A stretch of DNA of 64,000 bases from Branchiostoma lanceolatum (lineage: Eukaryota > Chordata > Leptocardii > Amphioxiformes > Branchiostomatidae), in NCBI RefSeq assembly GCF_035083965.1, contig NC_089729.1, positions 14,310,964-14,374,963 on the forward strand, given 5' to 3'. Of this stretch, positions 50,619 to 63,339 are shown in pieces; the stretch's first letter is position 1; each line of letters begins with the position of its first letter. Below the pieces are notes generated by a model. That model searched no databases. It was not told the DNA's origin and saw only the letters and a list, made by a program, of their open reading frames with translations. Both the position numbers and the translations under genes were made by a program.

Positions 50619-51433
50619 CTATGCCCCTCGCGGGGTTTTGTTGAGTAATGTATAGATGTAGATCTGTATATTTGCAGTACCGTATAGCAAAATGATCATA
50701 TAGTTAACTGTTACATGGGAACTACGATCATATGATGAACTAGCAGTAGCAGCTGGCAAAATATTATACACCGTTTTGTACTCCTAGATCACAAATTTCT
50801 GATTAAATCCCATATCTAAAATTCCTACGCACAGTATGCGACCTACAAGTAGAGATTGCACCCATTCAGAAGGGTCGTTAATCCATAGACTACGAACTAG
50901 ACTAGCAAATCTTGTCTATGTCTGGTCTATATAGTATATAACCTCCGTGAAATTAGAAACAGGAAACATAAGGGGGAGGGGGGCACAACAACACATGTTC
51001 GACTTTGTTCGTACAATCAAACCTTACCTCTCATTGCAGTCTTCTTGAACTGGAAGTCAAATCTTCGCTTGAGATTAGTGCCGGTACTGTACTTTGTACA
51101 GACACCTAACTGCACTATCAGGGATCCCTTTGTATTCCTACAAAATTGCTTTAAAAAAGGACTTTAGTACATGCCACCACGCACACAGTGTCCAACATGC
51201 TGTGAGGGCGACAAAAGTGACTAAAGATAACGTAGGGACATAAATACGATCTAATTTTGAATATCGTCAATATAGATAATGTAAATGTGAAGATAATAAA
51301 TTTTGATGATTTTTATTGCTCTTTTATTTGATAATGGATCAATAAAAGCCTTTTTCGAACATAATAACTTTTTTTAACATTTCGCTGCCTTGCCAGATTA
51401 ACAACCTTTGACCTAGCTTCTTGCCCGAAACGT
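50619..51433. other. Region between the retrotransposon and the IQCK promoter
   Basis: It begins with the right half of the split hairpin (50621-50634). No gene was seen. From about 51350 it is homologous to the segment copied at 34.8-35.4 kb. Confidence 0.5.
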
Positions 51434-51447
51434 GTTGCCATGACAAC
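51434..51447 (+). promoter_or_regulatory. RFX X-box in the IQCK promoter
   Basis: GTTGCCATGACAAC is one base off the symmetric X-box GTTGCCATGGCAAC. It lies 232 bp before the IQCK ATG. RFX factors drive cilium genes through this motif, which suits a gene linked to motile cilia. The copied promoter near 34.95 kb has lost the motif. Confidence 0.6.
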
Positions 51448-51678
51448 ATTATGAAATATCCTTCCGCGTAGAGTTAAATAGCTTAAATCACAATCATGTT
51501 TCTACTATCTGTAAATGCATATCAATATAACATCATATTGCATCAAATAGAGCTTCCATATGGTCGTTATTAGTCTAAATGGATGTTAAATGTTGAATTT
51601 CTGCGAGGTTTATTTTTCTTCAAGCGGTTGGTTTCGTGATGTGGCCAGGTCGTTGTAAGGCATAAACAAAGATTCAAG

Positions 51679-54600
51679 ATGGCAGCGAAAGTTATCGGTG
51701 AAAAGAAAGAGATCAGTCTTTGGGACCAAATATGTGCAGGTAAGGACGAACTTAACTCAATTTGTACAGGTAGAAATACACAATGAACAATATAGATTTC
51801 TATACATTCAACTTATTTACCTGGTGTTGAGCTGTCTTGACGCAAAACTTAATTTTGTACTTGAAAGCCAAGTACATGTAAGTCCTTGGTAAGACCAGGA
51901 AAAACTTCAAAATACCTTTCCAGAAAAAATGTGGTCTTTCTAGGGCTCATGAATCTATTCTTCGGTGTTCCGACTTCTATGTTCTTTATTATTTTTTTGG
52001 TCGATATGGGGCGATGTTGTATCGTTTCAGGTATACACAAAATGAGTTCATAAACACTGAAACAGAGCTGGAAAAAAATATTATACCGGTACCCACTTAA
52101 TTTGCAAAACAAGATTGAGACTCCAGAGAAAAAGTAGAATACTATAGTTGAGTGAATCACATATTGCACATAACAGAAATGAAGAGTTTCGAGCTCTGTT
52201 TGACATGTGCATAAATTGTTCATGGTACATGTACAAATCAAACCTTACTTGTTTTTTTCTTTGACGTTACCAAGACATGTAGAATACAAATAGTTATCTC
52301 TTAATTAGTCATCAATTTTTTCAGGTTTATAACATAACTCATATTTGTGTTCAATATTATTTCTTTACAGAAGTGGCAGCAACAAGACCCCCTTTTGAGC
52401 CTCCAGAAGATGACGCATCGTCTGTAAAGACTGATGTGGTTCAGTACGATGCCACCAAACACAACCCCGTCTTCTACGGCCGGATGTTCTCAAAGGTTCC
52501 CGCGGACAGCGATCCCTTCGAGTCGTTTGACCCGTCCACCTCACATCCCGCGTGCGTCGGATACTCTCTCGTGGATAAGCCTCCACCACCGCCCAGTCCT
52601 CCCAGTACACCACTGCCTGATCCTAGGCTATGTAGGTGTTAGTTCTCCATGAAAAATGGAGGTTATGATTATATCTTAGGCAACGTTTATCTGTGTGTTT
52701 CCGTGAACAAGATAACTCAGAAACAACTTGATGGATTGGTTTCATATTGCGTGTGTTGGTAGGTTGTGGTGAAAACTGAAAATGATTAGATTTTGGGCCC
52801 CCTGGCAGCCTTCCTAGGTACTGCAGCTGAACTTTTGTTTTTTTATATCTCCCGTTCTGAACATGTTATGGGATTTGTTTCATGTTGTGTGTGTTAGTAG
52901 GGTGTGCCAAAAACTGGAAATAGTTAGATTTTGGGCCCCCTGGTAGATTTCCTAGGTACTGCAGCTGAACATCATTTTTTGATATCTCGCTTTCTGAACA
53001 TGCTATGGTCATGATTTTTGGGTGGTTGATTACTCTTGGGCTGAGAGTAAGTGGTGTAGTTTTATGCTCAGGGAGAAGTGACGTGACAGTGAGATGCAAT
53101 TTTCTCTATCATTCATGTTAAAATTTGGTCTTTCTGAAAACATCTATGTTACAAAATCATTAAATCAAGTGTCTACTGTGTGTTTTTTGCTTGACATGTC
53201 ACCGCAAAAAATTACAAATATGAAGCCAGCGTGACACCCTCAATCACTATTGGTTGAACGTCTTCTGTTTGTGAACATTTTGATGTTTACAGTATGATGA
53301 TTATCTTATCCAGGTGCGCCCAGAGAGTACCTGGAACACTACATCTTCCCCGTCCTCCTGCCAGGCATGGTGGAGATGCTGAGGGAGGCGAAGAACCAGA
53401 GGTGCTTCGAGAGGAAGAGAACCAAGTTTAACGCCTGCGACTTCCTCACGGAGTGGCTCTACAAGTGAGTTCACATTCAACGACCTGCCTTATAACAATG
53501 AATTTTGAAATACATTCATTTATAACTTCAAACACTTACAAGTGACCATGTCCGTCTAGTAACATAATTTTTTTACCATTGATGCACAGTCAAACCTGTA
53601 CAAGTGACCACCTCTACTATTAAGGACCACCTGGTCACTGATATACAGTCAAACCTGTACAAGTAGCCATCTCCACATAAGGCCAATTGCAATATGATCA
53701 CTTTTGTTGGTACTTTAGATCCTTTTCCCATTGACAAGGGAACGGGTTTTCTGCACGTGAAAAATTTGCGCGTGAAAATTTGCGCGTGAAGAATTTGCGC
53801 GTGAAAAAATGAATTTCTTTAAAATGTGTCAGAAAATGTGCAGTATAATTTTCTTAGACAGGAAAATGTGATCCCATGATACAATTTTTCATCAGACACC
53901 TGAATTTATGGTTTCAAAACTTTTGATTTTTTTGTCCCTTGGGAATAGGTCCCTTGGGAATTGTTAAACTTTTGGGGGCTTGAAACCTAAACATTTTAAA
54001 ATCACTTAAATCTTTCAGAAATACATAGTCAACTTATTTATATAAGGTTTTGTATTGTAAAATTTAACTATTTGAAGCTTTTCTCCATTCTATTAGCCTA
54101 ATTTAATCTTTTCTCAAGCAGATTCTTTCACGCGCAAATTTCAAACTTTTTTGTGCGTGAAAACTTAACATTTGAAAATCACTTAAAAAACACTTGAAGA
54201 TTGAAAGAAAAACATTTTGAACTGTAGAATGCAACACTAAGATACTTAGTTCCATTGTGGCTCATCTTATTTCAAGTTTTAAGCTTAAAACCTCCAAAAA
54301 GGTTTTAAATCCCTTAGGAGTCAGCTTAGATATTCCCAAGGGACCTAAAATTCAAATCCAAAATTCAGGAAACAGATGCAAAATCATATCATGGGGTAAC
54401 ATTTTTCTGACTAAGAATTTTGTAGTGCACATTTTCTGACACATTTCTTGAACTTTATTTTTCACGCGCAAGTTTTTCACGCGCAAGTTTTTCACGCGCA
54501 AGTTTTTCACGCGCAAATTTCTTACGCGCACAAAACCCCAACCCATTGACACAAGCATTAATAATCCTGTCGATAGTGACCACCTGTCCACATTTTATTG

Positions 54601-56073
54601 ATCGGTCCCCTGAGTGGTCTTGTAGAGTAGCTTTGACTGAAGTTGCATTGTAGGAAATTCGGACGTAGCTAGATTGGTGTTTTCAGCTAAGATAAAAAAT
54701 TAACCGAAAATGAATTGCATGTCAGGCTAACAAGTGGTTAGTGCTATAAGTATAACCATTGATAAGTTCCAGGATATGTCTCATCAGCATAATTCTTTAT
54801 TTATTTCAAATTTTCAATGCTCTGTGTGTTTGTATCTGATAGGATGAATCCTCAATACGGAGCAGACAGAGGTGACATCACACTCTTTGAAATTCCGTTT
54901 GTCAAGAGCTGGCTGGAGGAACAGTAAGTGCTTCAATTTCCTTCAACTGTCCTGAAATTGACTAACAGGAAAAAATGTGCATAGATTTTCAGAAAAAAAT
55001 ATAGTGTGTACATTGATACATGTACATTCAGCCGGCTTTATATTCCTTTAATTCAGAATGTTGAAATATACTACCTTTTTCCTAATGACACACAAAATGT
55101 ATAAAAAAACAAACTTTTAAAATCATTTAAGATTCAAAATATTTGATGCCTTAAAGAATTTCTGTTGTTCTACCTTACTTGCTGAACAATTTATCTTTTT
55201 TATGAAAGGAGCAGTACATGTAATAATAAACAACCATGTACTTCTTTACAAGACACTGCTCATATGATATTTGTTGTTTTCAATCCCCTCAGTCCCCGCC
55301 CCCCTCTGCCCCTGTCTTTGCTGTTGTCTGATGAGGAAGCGGCCACCATTATCCAGTCATTCTTCAGGGGATACCTGGTAAGTACAACATGGAAACATCG
55401 GTGGGATACCCACATAACTGCAGCTGCTTTCTCATTGGCTACACTGCTAATTTTGATTGACAGCTGGAATTGTTCTAATTATAACATTAAATTTTCAGTT
55501 AAGTATTCAACATCATTGTTTATAGAACAAGAAGGTTGAAACCATTGTGATGACATACTACTTCTAGATATCTTTACCGGAGAGACGCTGCAATGCCGAA
55601 TTGTATCGCCGGGTGGCCTCACTGCACAGCACAGTGAACCTGCCACTCTCTTTTTGTAAACAAAAAAGAAATTTTATAACTTATAAGACATGAGATATTT
55701 CAAGCAAATTAAACATTTGAGGCATTGTTTTTGGTTTTGATTTGAAGACAGGTCTCATACCTATGTTCTCATACAGACAAGAAGAGACCCTGAGGTTCAG
55801 GAGTTGCGTCAGTGGCAGCGTGAACTCCGCGAGGAAGGAGAGGACATCTCCATCAAGGTCGAGGAGTTCTGGAGAAAACATGAGCCTTCGGAGGAGGGCC
55901 ACGATCCTACGCAGAAGACCAGCCCAAAAGGAACCCACAAGACATCAAGTTCGGGCAGTCCCAGGGGCTTTAAGAAACAGAGAGCATCATCTGGGATATC
56001 GGCTGTTACGTCAGAAGTGTCTATCAGTATAGAGCCCCCCTCCCCACAACCACCTCAGAGTCCTGATGTGTAA
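51679..56073 (+). CDS. IQCK: IQ domain-containing protein K
   Basis: Exons: 51679-51739, 52371-52631, 53314-53464, 54843-54923, 55293-55377, 55777-56073, joining in frame to 311 residues (human about 287). Matches to vertebrate IQCK run along the whole protein: SLWDQIC near the start, APREYLEHYIFPVLLPGM, CFERKRTKFNACDFLTEWLY, PRPPLPLSLLLSDEEAA, an IQ motif IIQSFFRGYLTRR (a calmodulin-type binding site) and ELRQWQRELRE, then a Ser/Pro-rich tail. The protein is associated with axonemes in other animals; here that is inferred. It is head to head with KNOP1 and tail to tail with the class C receptor gene. A polyadenylation hexamer follows at 56428. Confidence 0.93.
52643..53000. repeat. Interspersed repeat, two copies in tandem (IQCK intron 2)
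   Basis: It opens with the hairpin TCTCCATGAAAAATGGAGG, then holds two copies of a block with TTAGATTTTGGGCCCCCTGG and TAGGTACTGCAGCTGAAC. A diverged copy lies at about 330-560 on the other side of the window, and head fragments occur at 32085. It starts only 12 bases after the exon-2 donor. Confidence 0.7.
53738..54544. mobile_element. Fold-back element with subterminal TTGCGCGTGAAAA repeats (IQCK intron 3)
   Basis: The left end carries 3-4 copies of a 13-17 bp unit with GCGCGTGAAAA. The right end carries 5 copies of the reverse complement (TTTTTCACGCGCAAG). The inner arms are also inverted (CCCTTGGGAAT near 53940 against ATTCCCAAGGG near 54330). It is about 807 bp with no coding capacity. 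Confidence 0.8.
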
Positions 56074-57839
56074 GACTTTAGGAGGAAGAAGTTGTATAAT
56101 AACGAGATGCAGTCAACTTTAAGAAAAACACACTATATTGTTTGAAGTACTGTAAATACAAATCTGGAAAGGGATTTGCAAACAAATGATACTATTATGA
56201 AAAGTTACTGTATGAAATATTGTAAGCATATTACATTTGAAGGACTATTTCATGAATTTCTATTAACTTTTCATAGTTTTCTGTGCTTGTGTATAGAGTT
56301 TCTATTGATGTTTTGTTACGAAAAGTTTAATATACCATCATATGGTAATTTTTGCCAAACTCATATTGTTTCTAAATGCAGTAAATGAAAGCTATGGTGT
56401 ATTTGTGGGAGAATTTTGTGTGATAGCAATAAAAAGTAAAAAGAATGTCATTTTTCTTCCATTTTTGGTGTGTGCATGTGTGTGACTGTGTGCATGTGCA
56501 TGTGTGTACATTGTGTGTACGTGTGTGTATAAGATGTATAATGCATGTGTGTGAGTGAGAACTTTGTGTGTGTGTGTATCTGCATGTGTGTGTGTGTATT
56601 TTGCTAAACATTTGGCATACTAACTACTTTTGATAGGACTTGTGAATAATAACAGATATTCATCAAATATTCACCAAATATTGACATAAGTGAGGCTATG
56701 AACAAATTATGTGTGTGTTTGTGCATGTGTGTCTTTACAGGCTTAGCAAACAACCTTTCCATTTGAATACAATAAGCTGAATGGCAAAGATTAGAAACTA
56801 TTGGATGAGATAATCTTTAGTATAACTTTATTGAGTTAGCAGTTTCTATACCCATTGAATGCACTACGAGTATTAGGCGTTTCTTCAGCTTTTCTTTCTC
56901 TTCTTTTTCTTGACAGTTCAAGATAGCTGTCTGAAATTTAGGCATTGTTAAAGCCATACCAATACATGTATCAGTTTTTCATAATACATAATTTATAGTA
57001 CATGTCTGTATCAGACTTACACCTTTGGAAAGACAAACGATCTAGTCTTTATTTCTTCAATAAATTCAGCAAAATATTGTTTCTTTTACAAAAAGTTGAT
57101 GTTTGGATGTTTGTCTTGTGAATATTGTTTTAAAGGTTATTAGATACAAAAGTGCACATAGGATCATAATAATCACACAGCTGTACATCATAGTGTTTGA
57201 GTAATCTTGGCAATTTCTAGTTTTAAAATGTCGATAATTTGAAACTTTTTTTTACAGCAACGACAATATCTCAATTTTGCTCAATGTCCCAAAGAAAGAC
57301 CATGATCGCTTTTATGATACATATGTACAAAGCACTCTACCTTAAGTATTTTTTAAACAAATACAAGTAATAATGATAATAATAATGTCATCATCAAAAT
57401 GTCGATGGCATGGCAACGTCCAAGGTGAAATAGATAAACTCGGAGGAACAGAATTATTTTGTTAGTGAGACAAAACTAATTAGGGTACGTATGTGTGCGT
57501 TCTGTTATTCTTGTTCTGTTTAGTTAGCATTTTGTACAAGGCGCTAGCAGTGGTGACGATGTCAGTATTCTAAATTGTTAGTAGTTCAAATGCGAGAACT
57601 GTAGATATAATTAGCATTGGACATGTAGTAAGAAAAGATACTGTCATTAATTATGTACGATATTAGATATCAGTTGGATACGTAGAATGGATTTTGTTAG
57701 TGATTTGATTGACAGGTAGAGCAGACGACACTCGTCACCACTGAAAGAGCAGATCCTCCCGACCACCTGAGTACTTTGATTTGGCCTGGCGGTGGCAGAA
57801 CCTGTAGTAATAGACAGGGGGCGCTCCCGGCGGACCCGG
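56074..57839. other. Intergenic between IQCK and the receptor gene
   Basis: The two genes converge here. A GT-rich imperfect run lies at about 56465-56600. No further gene was seen. Confidence 0.6.
56428..56433 (+). other. IQCK polyadenylation hexamer
   Basis: AATAAA, 355 bp after the IQCK stop codon, followed by a GT-rich stretch as is usual downstream of a cleavage site. Confidence 0.6.
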
Positions 57840-60800
57840 CTAGGCCACGTCCCCGTACAGAGGCGGTTGGGAGGGTCTGCTGTTGTCGCTGCCTCGGGAC
57901 CTGGACGTTGCGTTGCCATTGACGATATTTTGACGAGGCGGATGGCTAACAGCGCGCGCGCGGCGTTGGTTCTCGGCGTTCACCTTCCTCAGATGGTGCC
58001 TTCTCTTCAGACGTGCGAGCGTCCATAGCTTTGGTATGAACATGAACAACAAGAGAATCCAACCGGTGGTCACCAGTCCTATACACACAGCCGGATCGCG
58101 CCAGTGTTCCTTATTCAGCGACGTAGCTCCTAGCGTATGCATTATCGTCCACGCAACCAGAATAAAACCCGTCAACCAGGCACTATTACTGATACAAATA
58201 ATCTCCGAAGTCCGCTCTCTACGAGTGCTTTTAACTATGGCGAATATAAGGGTCAGAAGTCCTAAGAGCATGACATAAGTAAGGGATTGGATGAGGGATT
58301 CCTTTCTGACGGCGCACTGAAAGATGTACTGGACCGTGTTATCTTTGGTTACGGCTGTGTAGACTGCTTTTGGGGGAGCGAGAATCAGCCATTCGACCGA
58401 CACTGCCACTTGTACGGCTACTAACAAAATGGCGATGACAAACATGACAGGGCTACTAGGAGGACGCGCCATCCCCGTTCGCGCGATTTTCGCCAACATG
58501 GCGGCGAAGCACACCGCGTACGCCAGTGCGAGACCCACACGACGCAGCCCGCACACGGCGTCCGTCGGCTCGATTACGAAGAACACCACCGTTACGAACA
58601 TCAATAGGATACCCACCAGCAGCAGATACCCCAACGCGGTTGATGAACGCTTTGTCTGAATGCTCTGGAGCGTCACCGTGACGTAACACGTAAAGATAGT
58701 CATGATGGTGACCCCTAACCCCGCAGCTACAACGACTAGCAACCCCCACAAACTCTCCAGGTCTGTGATTGGCGCGAAGACGTTCCTCGTAGCGTTGATG
58801 CCGGTTGGTTTAGACGAGGGAACGTTGGTACACTGGGGACAGAAGGAGGTGTCCTTGCACGCGGAGGTCGGGCGGCGCTCCATATCATCGGCGGCGTAGG
58901 CGCGAACTGTCCACGGCGTCAACTGGAGGGTGTTATCCGACCACGTCCCAACCTGTATATGAAAAAAAAATAGCTGTTTCTATCTTTTTGCTTCGTGTTT
59001 TAAAGTAAAAGGGAGTAATAGTCTTCCAAGATTACCTTCTTGGTCACTGACATGATAGAACACGTACATCTGATAAGCCGTGAACAGAAATTAAATCAAT
59101 TAAAAGTTGACGATTAGACCTACTTCTTTGTAGCCGTAGGATCCTCCGCTTTGCCTCTGGTAGTTGAGAATCTTCATCCGGGCCGCCGCATCACCACTGG
59201 GTGTGAATCTGAATATCCCTCCGCTCTCGTCCATGTACGAAACCGCCCTGATTTTGTCCACGATGTCTTGCAGTCTTCCCACCGAACTCCAGTATGCGTC
59301 GCACAACCCGGGCGTCGAACACGTTTCTTTCCAGTATTGGTGTATTCCTCTTGCCATGGCAACAACTGCGTTGATGGTGCTCAGTGCGCAGCCGTCGTCC
59401 AAGAAGTCAAAGTTCACGACGCGCGAGTCACTCCCGCATTGCCTACCATATTTGGCAATAGTCCCGGGGAGGTCACATTGAAAAAGGTATTGCCAGAATG
59501 GTTTGAACCATGGGTTCCGTGTGTTCTGTCCAGGGGTAAGAGACGATACGTAGTTCTCAAACGCCTGTGATTTTCTGACTTCTGTTTCTAGCCTCAGCGC
59601 TCCCCTTGTGGCATATTTCAAGGTCACGTTCGTCGAAAAGAAGGCGTTGTCGTTGCCAAGGCCAAGAGCGGATACCCACGTGAAGAGGCCAAGGGCATCG
59701 CCCCGCGAGGTGGCGCCAATAAGGCTTCGCGCTTGCGCAGAAGACAGAAATAGCACAACGGCCTCTGCTCCCTTTTCTGCGTGTTCTTTTAGTGCTGCAA
59801 TCGTTCTGTCGTAATCCCCACTCTGGTGGAAACTTTTCACCTCCACTTCTGTCGCAATACATATCCCCTGTCGGGTGGCGGCAGACACGAAGTCTTTTTT
59901 CAGCATTTTAAACATCTCGTCTTCACTATTGACAACTGAGACGTAACTAAAACCCAACCTTCTCAGAACTGCGATTGTAACGTTCACTTTTTGTTTTTCC
60001 GACGATACGGCGTTTAAAAAGTTGGGGTACCTAGACCTATCTGTTAAATGTCGGTTGTTTTGGCAAGTTCCTATCTCCGGTATTTCTAAACCATCCAAAA
60101 AAGTCGCCAGTTGTTGCGACTCGCCCGCATTTGAAGAACCGACGTAACCGGCTATTTGTGAAACTAGGTCTCCTCTCGAAGTTTTCCCCGTGCTCTGTAG
60201 ATTTGAGGCGTCCCTAACGGCTTTTACACCGCTCGAACACGAGTCTAGAACAACAGTTCCTAGTTTGAGGGTAGGGAGTATATCTCTGTCGGCGTTGACT
60301 TTGTCTAAAGCGTACAAAAGCGCCTCGACGTCCTGTACTACCGCCTTGGAACGTAAGGCGCCGCAGGCAAACGGAGACGACGATTGACTGGAGTGGACGG
60401 GAATGACAGCAGGAATGATGACGTCACCGGGGATGTAGATGACGTCGTCTGCACGTGCGCATTCGGGGCAGGTGCCGACGCAGTAGGACGTGGATACCAC
60501 AGGCATGTTCTGATCGTTGTAGGTGAAGACATCTGACGGGTTCAGCTGTAGAATGCCACCCGCATAGCGACCAACCTGTCACAGAAATGGTATAACAATG
60601 GTTAGAAACTAGCTTATTATCCACTCGTCATGGCAGCACTGGCAGTTGCCACTATCTTGGGATTTCGACACCTTCTGGTTATCATTTTGTTTCCAGACTA
60701 GATAAAGGACAGGAAGTTCAAAGACTGCAGTACCATCAAATATCACAAGCTGCGCTTCAGTTTACCGCTAGGTACTAGTTGCTGATATTATTGAAATCAT

Positions 60801-62466
60801 GCCAGATCTTTACAAAAAGGCATAATTTAACTTCAGCATCAATACTATATATATATGGAAATACAAAAACACAAACTTCCTTACATATAAGAGTACAATT
60901 CAATAACGGCATGTAATGATCTCTTCCACAAATTACATCCCCTACTAACAATTTTCTCCCCCGAAGCAAAGTCCGCACGCGAACCTGTCCGTATTTGCCA
61001 GCAAATACTGATTTCTAGTTCTATTACCGTTTTAATACACATCCAGAAACAGCTTTACATATACTCTTACGCATATATCTATCCAACATATATAGTTGTT
61101 GACATACCTTAGTCATTGCAAAGGCCCCACCAGGGATCCTCTTGTAGTTGAGCACGTCGAAAGCTGGCTCCGCAAATCGGTCCTGTGTGAATCTGAAATT
61201 ACTCCCACTAACAGAAAGGAAACTCATCCTCTTCAATTTCTCAAAGAACCGTGCTCCTTTCCCTGCCACGCATGCGCTGACGGGGCCCAAACATCCTCCA
61301 GACAACACAGCTTCCAGCGCATGCGCAAACGAGTACACACTGTTGAAGACTGGAAGAACTAACGGGTCCTGGTCGAACCCAGAGTTTTCGTCCAAAACCT
61401 CGTTCCCAGTGCAGTTCTGACCAAAGGCACCGTCTCCAGGGAAGAGGTCACAGTTAAAATATTGTTGCCAAAATACTCGAAATGAGGGGTTACGGGTATA
61501 GTTTGCTGGATTTAAAGTTTTTAGATACTCTTTGAAAGTATCGATTTCTTGGGTCTCTGTTTCCAGTGACATCGATCCTTTGGCGACTGAGTCGAAATTA
61601 TTCATTTCAAGAACGTCCTTCAGGCCGAAACCCAACCATTGGAACCGTGTAGAAACCCCAGCTCGCGTGGCTGCCTCGAAAACCCTGTGAATAGCCTCCA
61701 TTTGAAGCAGCAACACGACGCCTTTGGCCCCTTGCTTGCTTCTCAAAACGGAAATGACGTAGTCAAGGTCAGTGTCCGTGCTGTTCTGACGCACAAATTG
61801 TGTAGAGGAGATGCATACGTCATCATTTTCTGCGATTCTTCGGAAGGCTTTTAGATTGGCTGATCCGTAAACGTCGTCTGAAACGATTACTGACACATAC
61901 GTCCATCTAAGTTTCTTGACAATCTCGACTAGGACGGCGCCATGCGTATTTTCACTCGGTAGAGCCCGAAATAAGTAGGGATACAAGAGATCGTCACTCA
62001 GCGCCGCGCTTGTTGTCGTGTAGCTGATTTGAGGCGTCTGCGTCGAGGCTAGGATACTCGCTACCGCAGCGGTGACTTGGTCGGATTCGCCACTGACAAA
62101 TCCAACAACTTTATCTTTGTCGTCACTAAGATATCCTGCGCCCCCGCTTAACAGGTTCGTTACCTCAAGAGCTGCTATTTCGGGACTATTGCAGCTGTCA
62201 ATCACAACCCCACCCAGCCTAACACCTGGCAGAAGGGCGGAGTCACGGTTGATGACGTCAATGGCAAAGAAGAAGGCCTCGACCAATTGGAGACTGGTAG
62301 CAGGTACGACGTCTCCGCACGTGAAGGGCACGTGACCAGCGGGATGGACGGGGATGAGGGCGGCAATGATGACGTCACCTGGAGTACGCAGATGAGGCTG
62401 CCCTTCACCGTTTGAGAGGAGGAGTGTGAACACCAAGAATACCGTTGCTAGGCAATACGACGTCAT
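57840..62466 (-). CDS. Class C GPCR with two Venus-flytrap domains (mGluR-like)
   Basis: Minus-strand exons 61108-62466, 59124-60575 and 57840-58952 join in phase 0 to 1,307 residues. A signal peptide (MTSYCLATVFLVFTLLL) is followed by a first Venus-flytrap (about 28-450) and a short Cys linker (SYCVGTCPEC). A second Venus-flytrap (about 500-930) and a similar linker (CKDTSFCPQC) come next. Seven membrane segments (about 1005-1245) include the class C marks CGLRR in TM3 and FIPKLW in TM7. An Arg/Ser-rich tail follows. Each flytrap plus linker start is one exon. By eye, flytrap 1 keeps T152 and Y200 at the mGluR1 T188 and Y236 positions, with E172 for D208; flytrap 2 has lost these. The full nine-Cys domain of mGluRs is missing. 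The ligand is unknown, possibly an amino acid. Confidence 0.88.
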
Positions 62467-63242
62467 GTTGATGAGCCTGTGTACGGAATCAAATCATCAC
62501 ATGTCAGTCAGATTCGTCTAACTCTTTGTTAAATTTTGGAATATGGTCTGTAATTTTTTCTTTTAATTATAGCACAACAAATACAGCCTACACAATTACA
62601 AACAAAGCATACACTTGAGCTCGCGCAAAATTAACCAAACTAAGGAACACCCTGTTAAATTGACTGAAAACGAATGGCACTCGATAATCTACGAGTAGTT
62701 TGGATTCGTCCCCATACCGTATCCAAAACGAATTATTGATAACCCCAAATTTAAGCCTTCAGGGGATTTAGCTTTATAAACGTCAGTTTCATTGGGCATA
62801 TCGTTAAGTCTTCATCCTTTCTAATGTCCCTTTTCATTGGCGGGCGTTTCGTTTGAAATGTTTCAGTTGCGTGACCCAAAAAGATTACCCTTAATACGTA
62901 ATTATATGGGTGTTCAAATTCAGAATGAAAATGGGAGTAACACGCTAATTTTGAATTGTATATCAGAACATGCTACCCACAAAGATCAATTCAATGCCTA
63001 CTTAGAACTAAGTAGAATATTGCTGTCCAGTTATTTTAGAATAAACTATCAACTTGTACTTTTGTCTCTTATCCATGATTTAATATGAGAAGTCATCACA
63101 GGTCAGTGTACCAGCTAGTGACTCGCTAGGTTACTTCTTGCAAGAGTGCAAAGTTCACGCCATATTTCTTGTACTATAAATAATACCGTACGGTTACACT
63201 TAGTGATAGACTGAGATATTGGGCAATATTGTATCGTTTCTG

Positions 63243-63243
<1 letters not shown>
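62467..63243. other. Upstream region of the receptor gene
   Basis: It should contain the promoter of the minus-strand receptor. No recognisable motif or further gene was seen. Confidence 0.4.

Positions 63244-63337
<94 letters not shown>
63244..63337. repeat. (CT)n microsatellite
   Basis: An uninterrupted CT run of about 94 bp, upstream of the receptor gene. Confidence 0.97.

Positions 63338-63339
<2 letters not shown>

Noticed and set aside
59151-59862. Open frames opposite the receptor exons
   Set aside because: Antisense shadows of the flytrap exon, without their own motifs.
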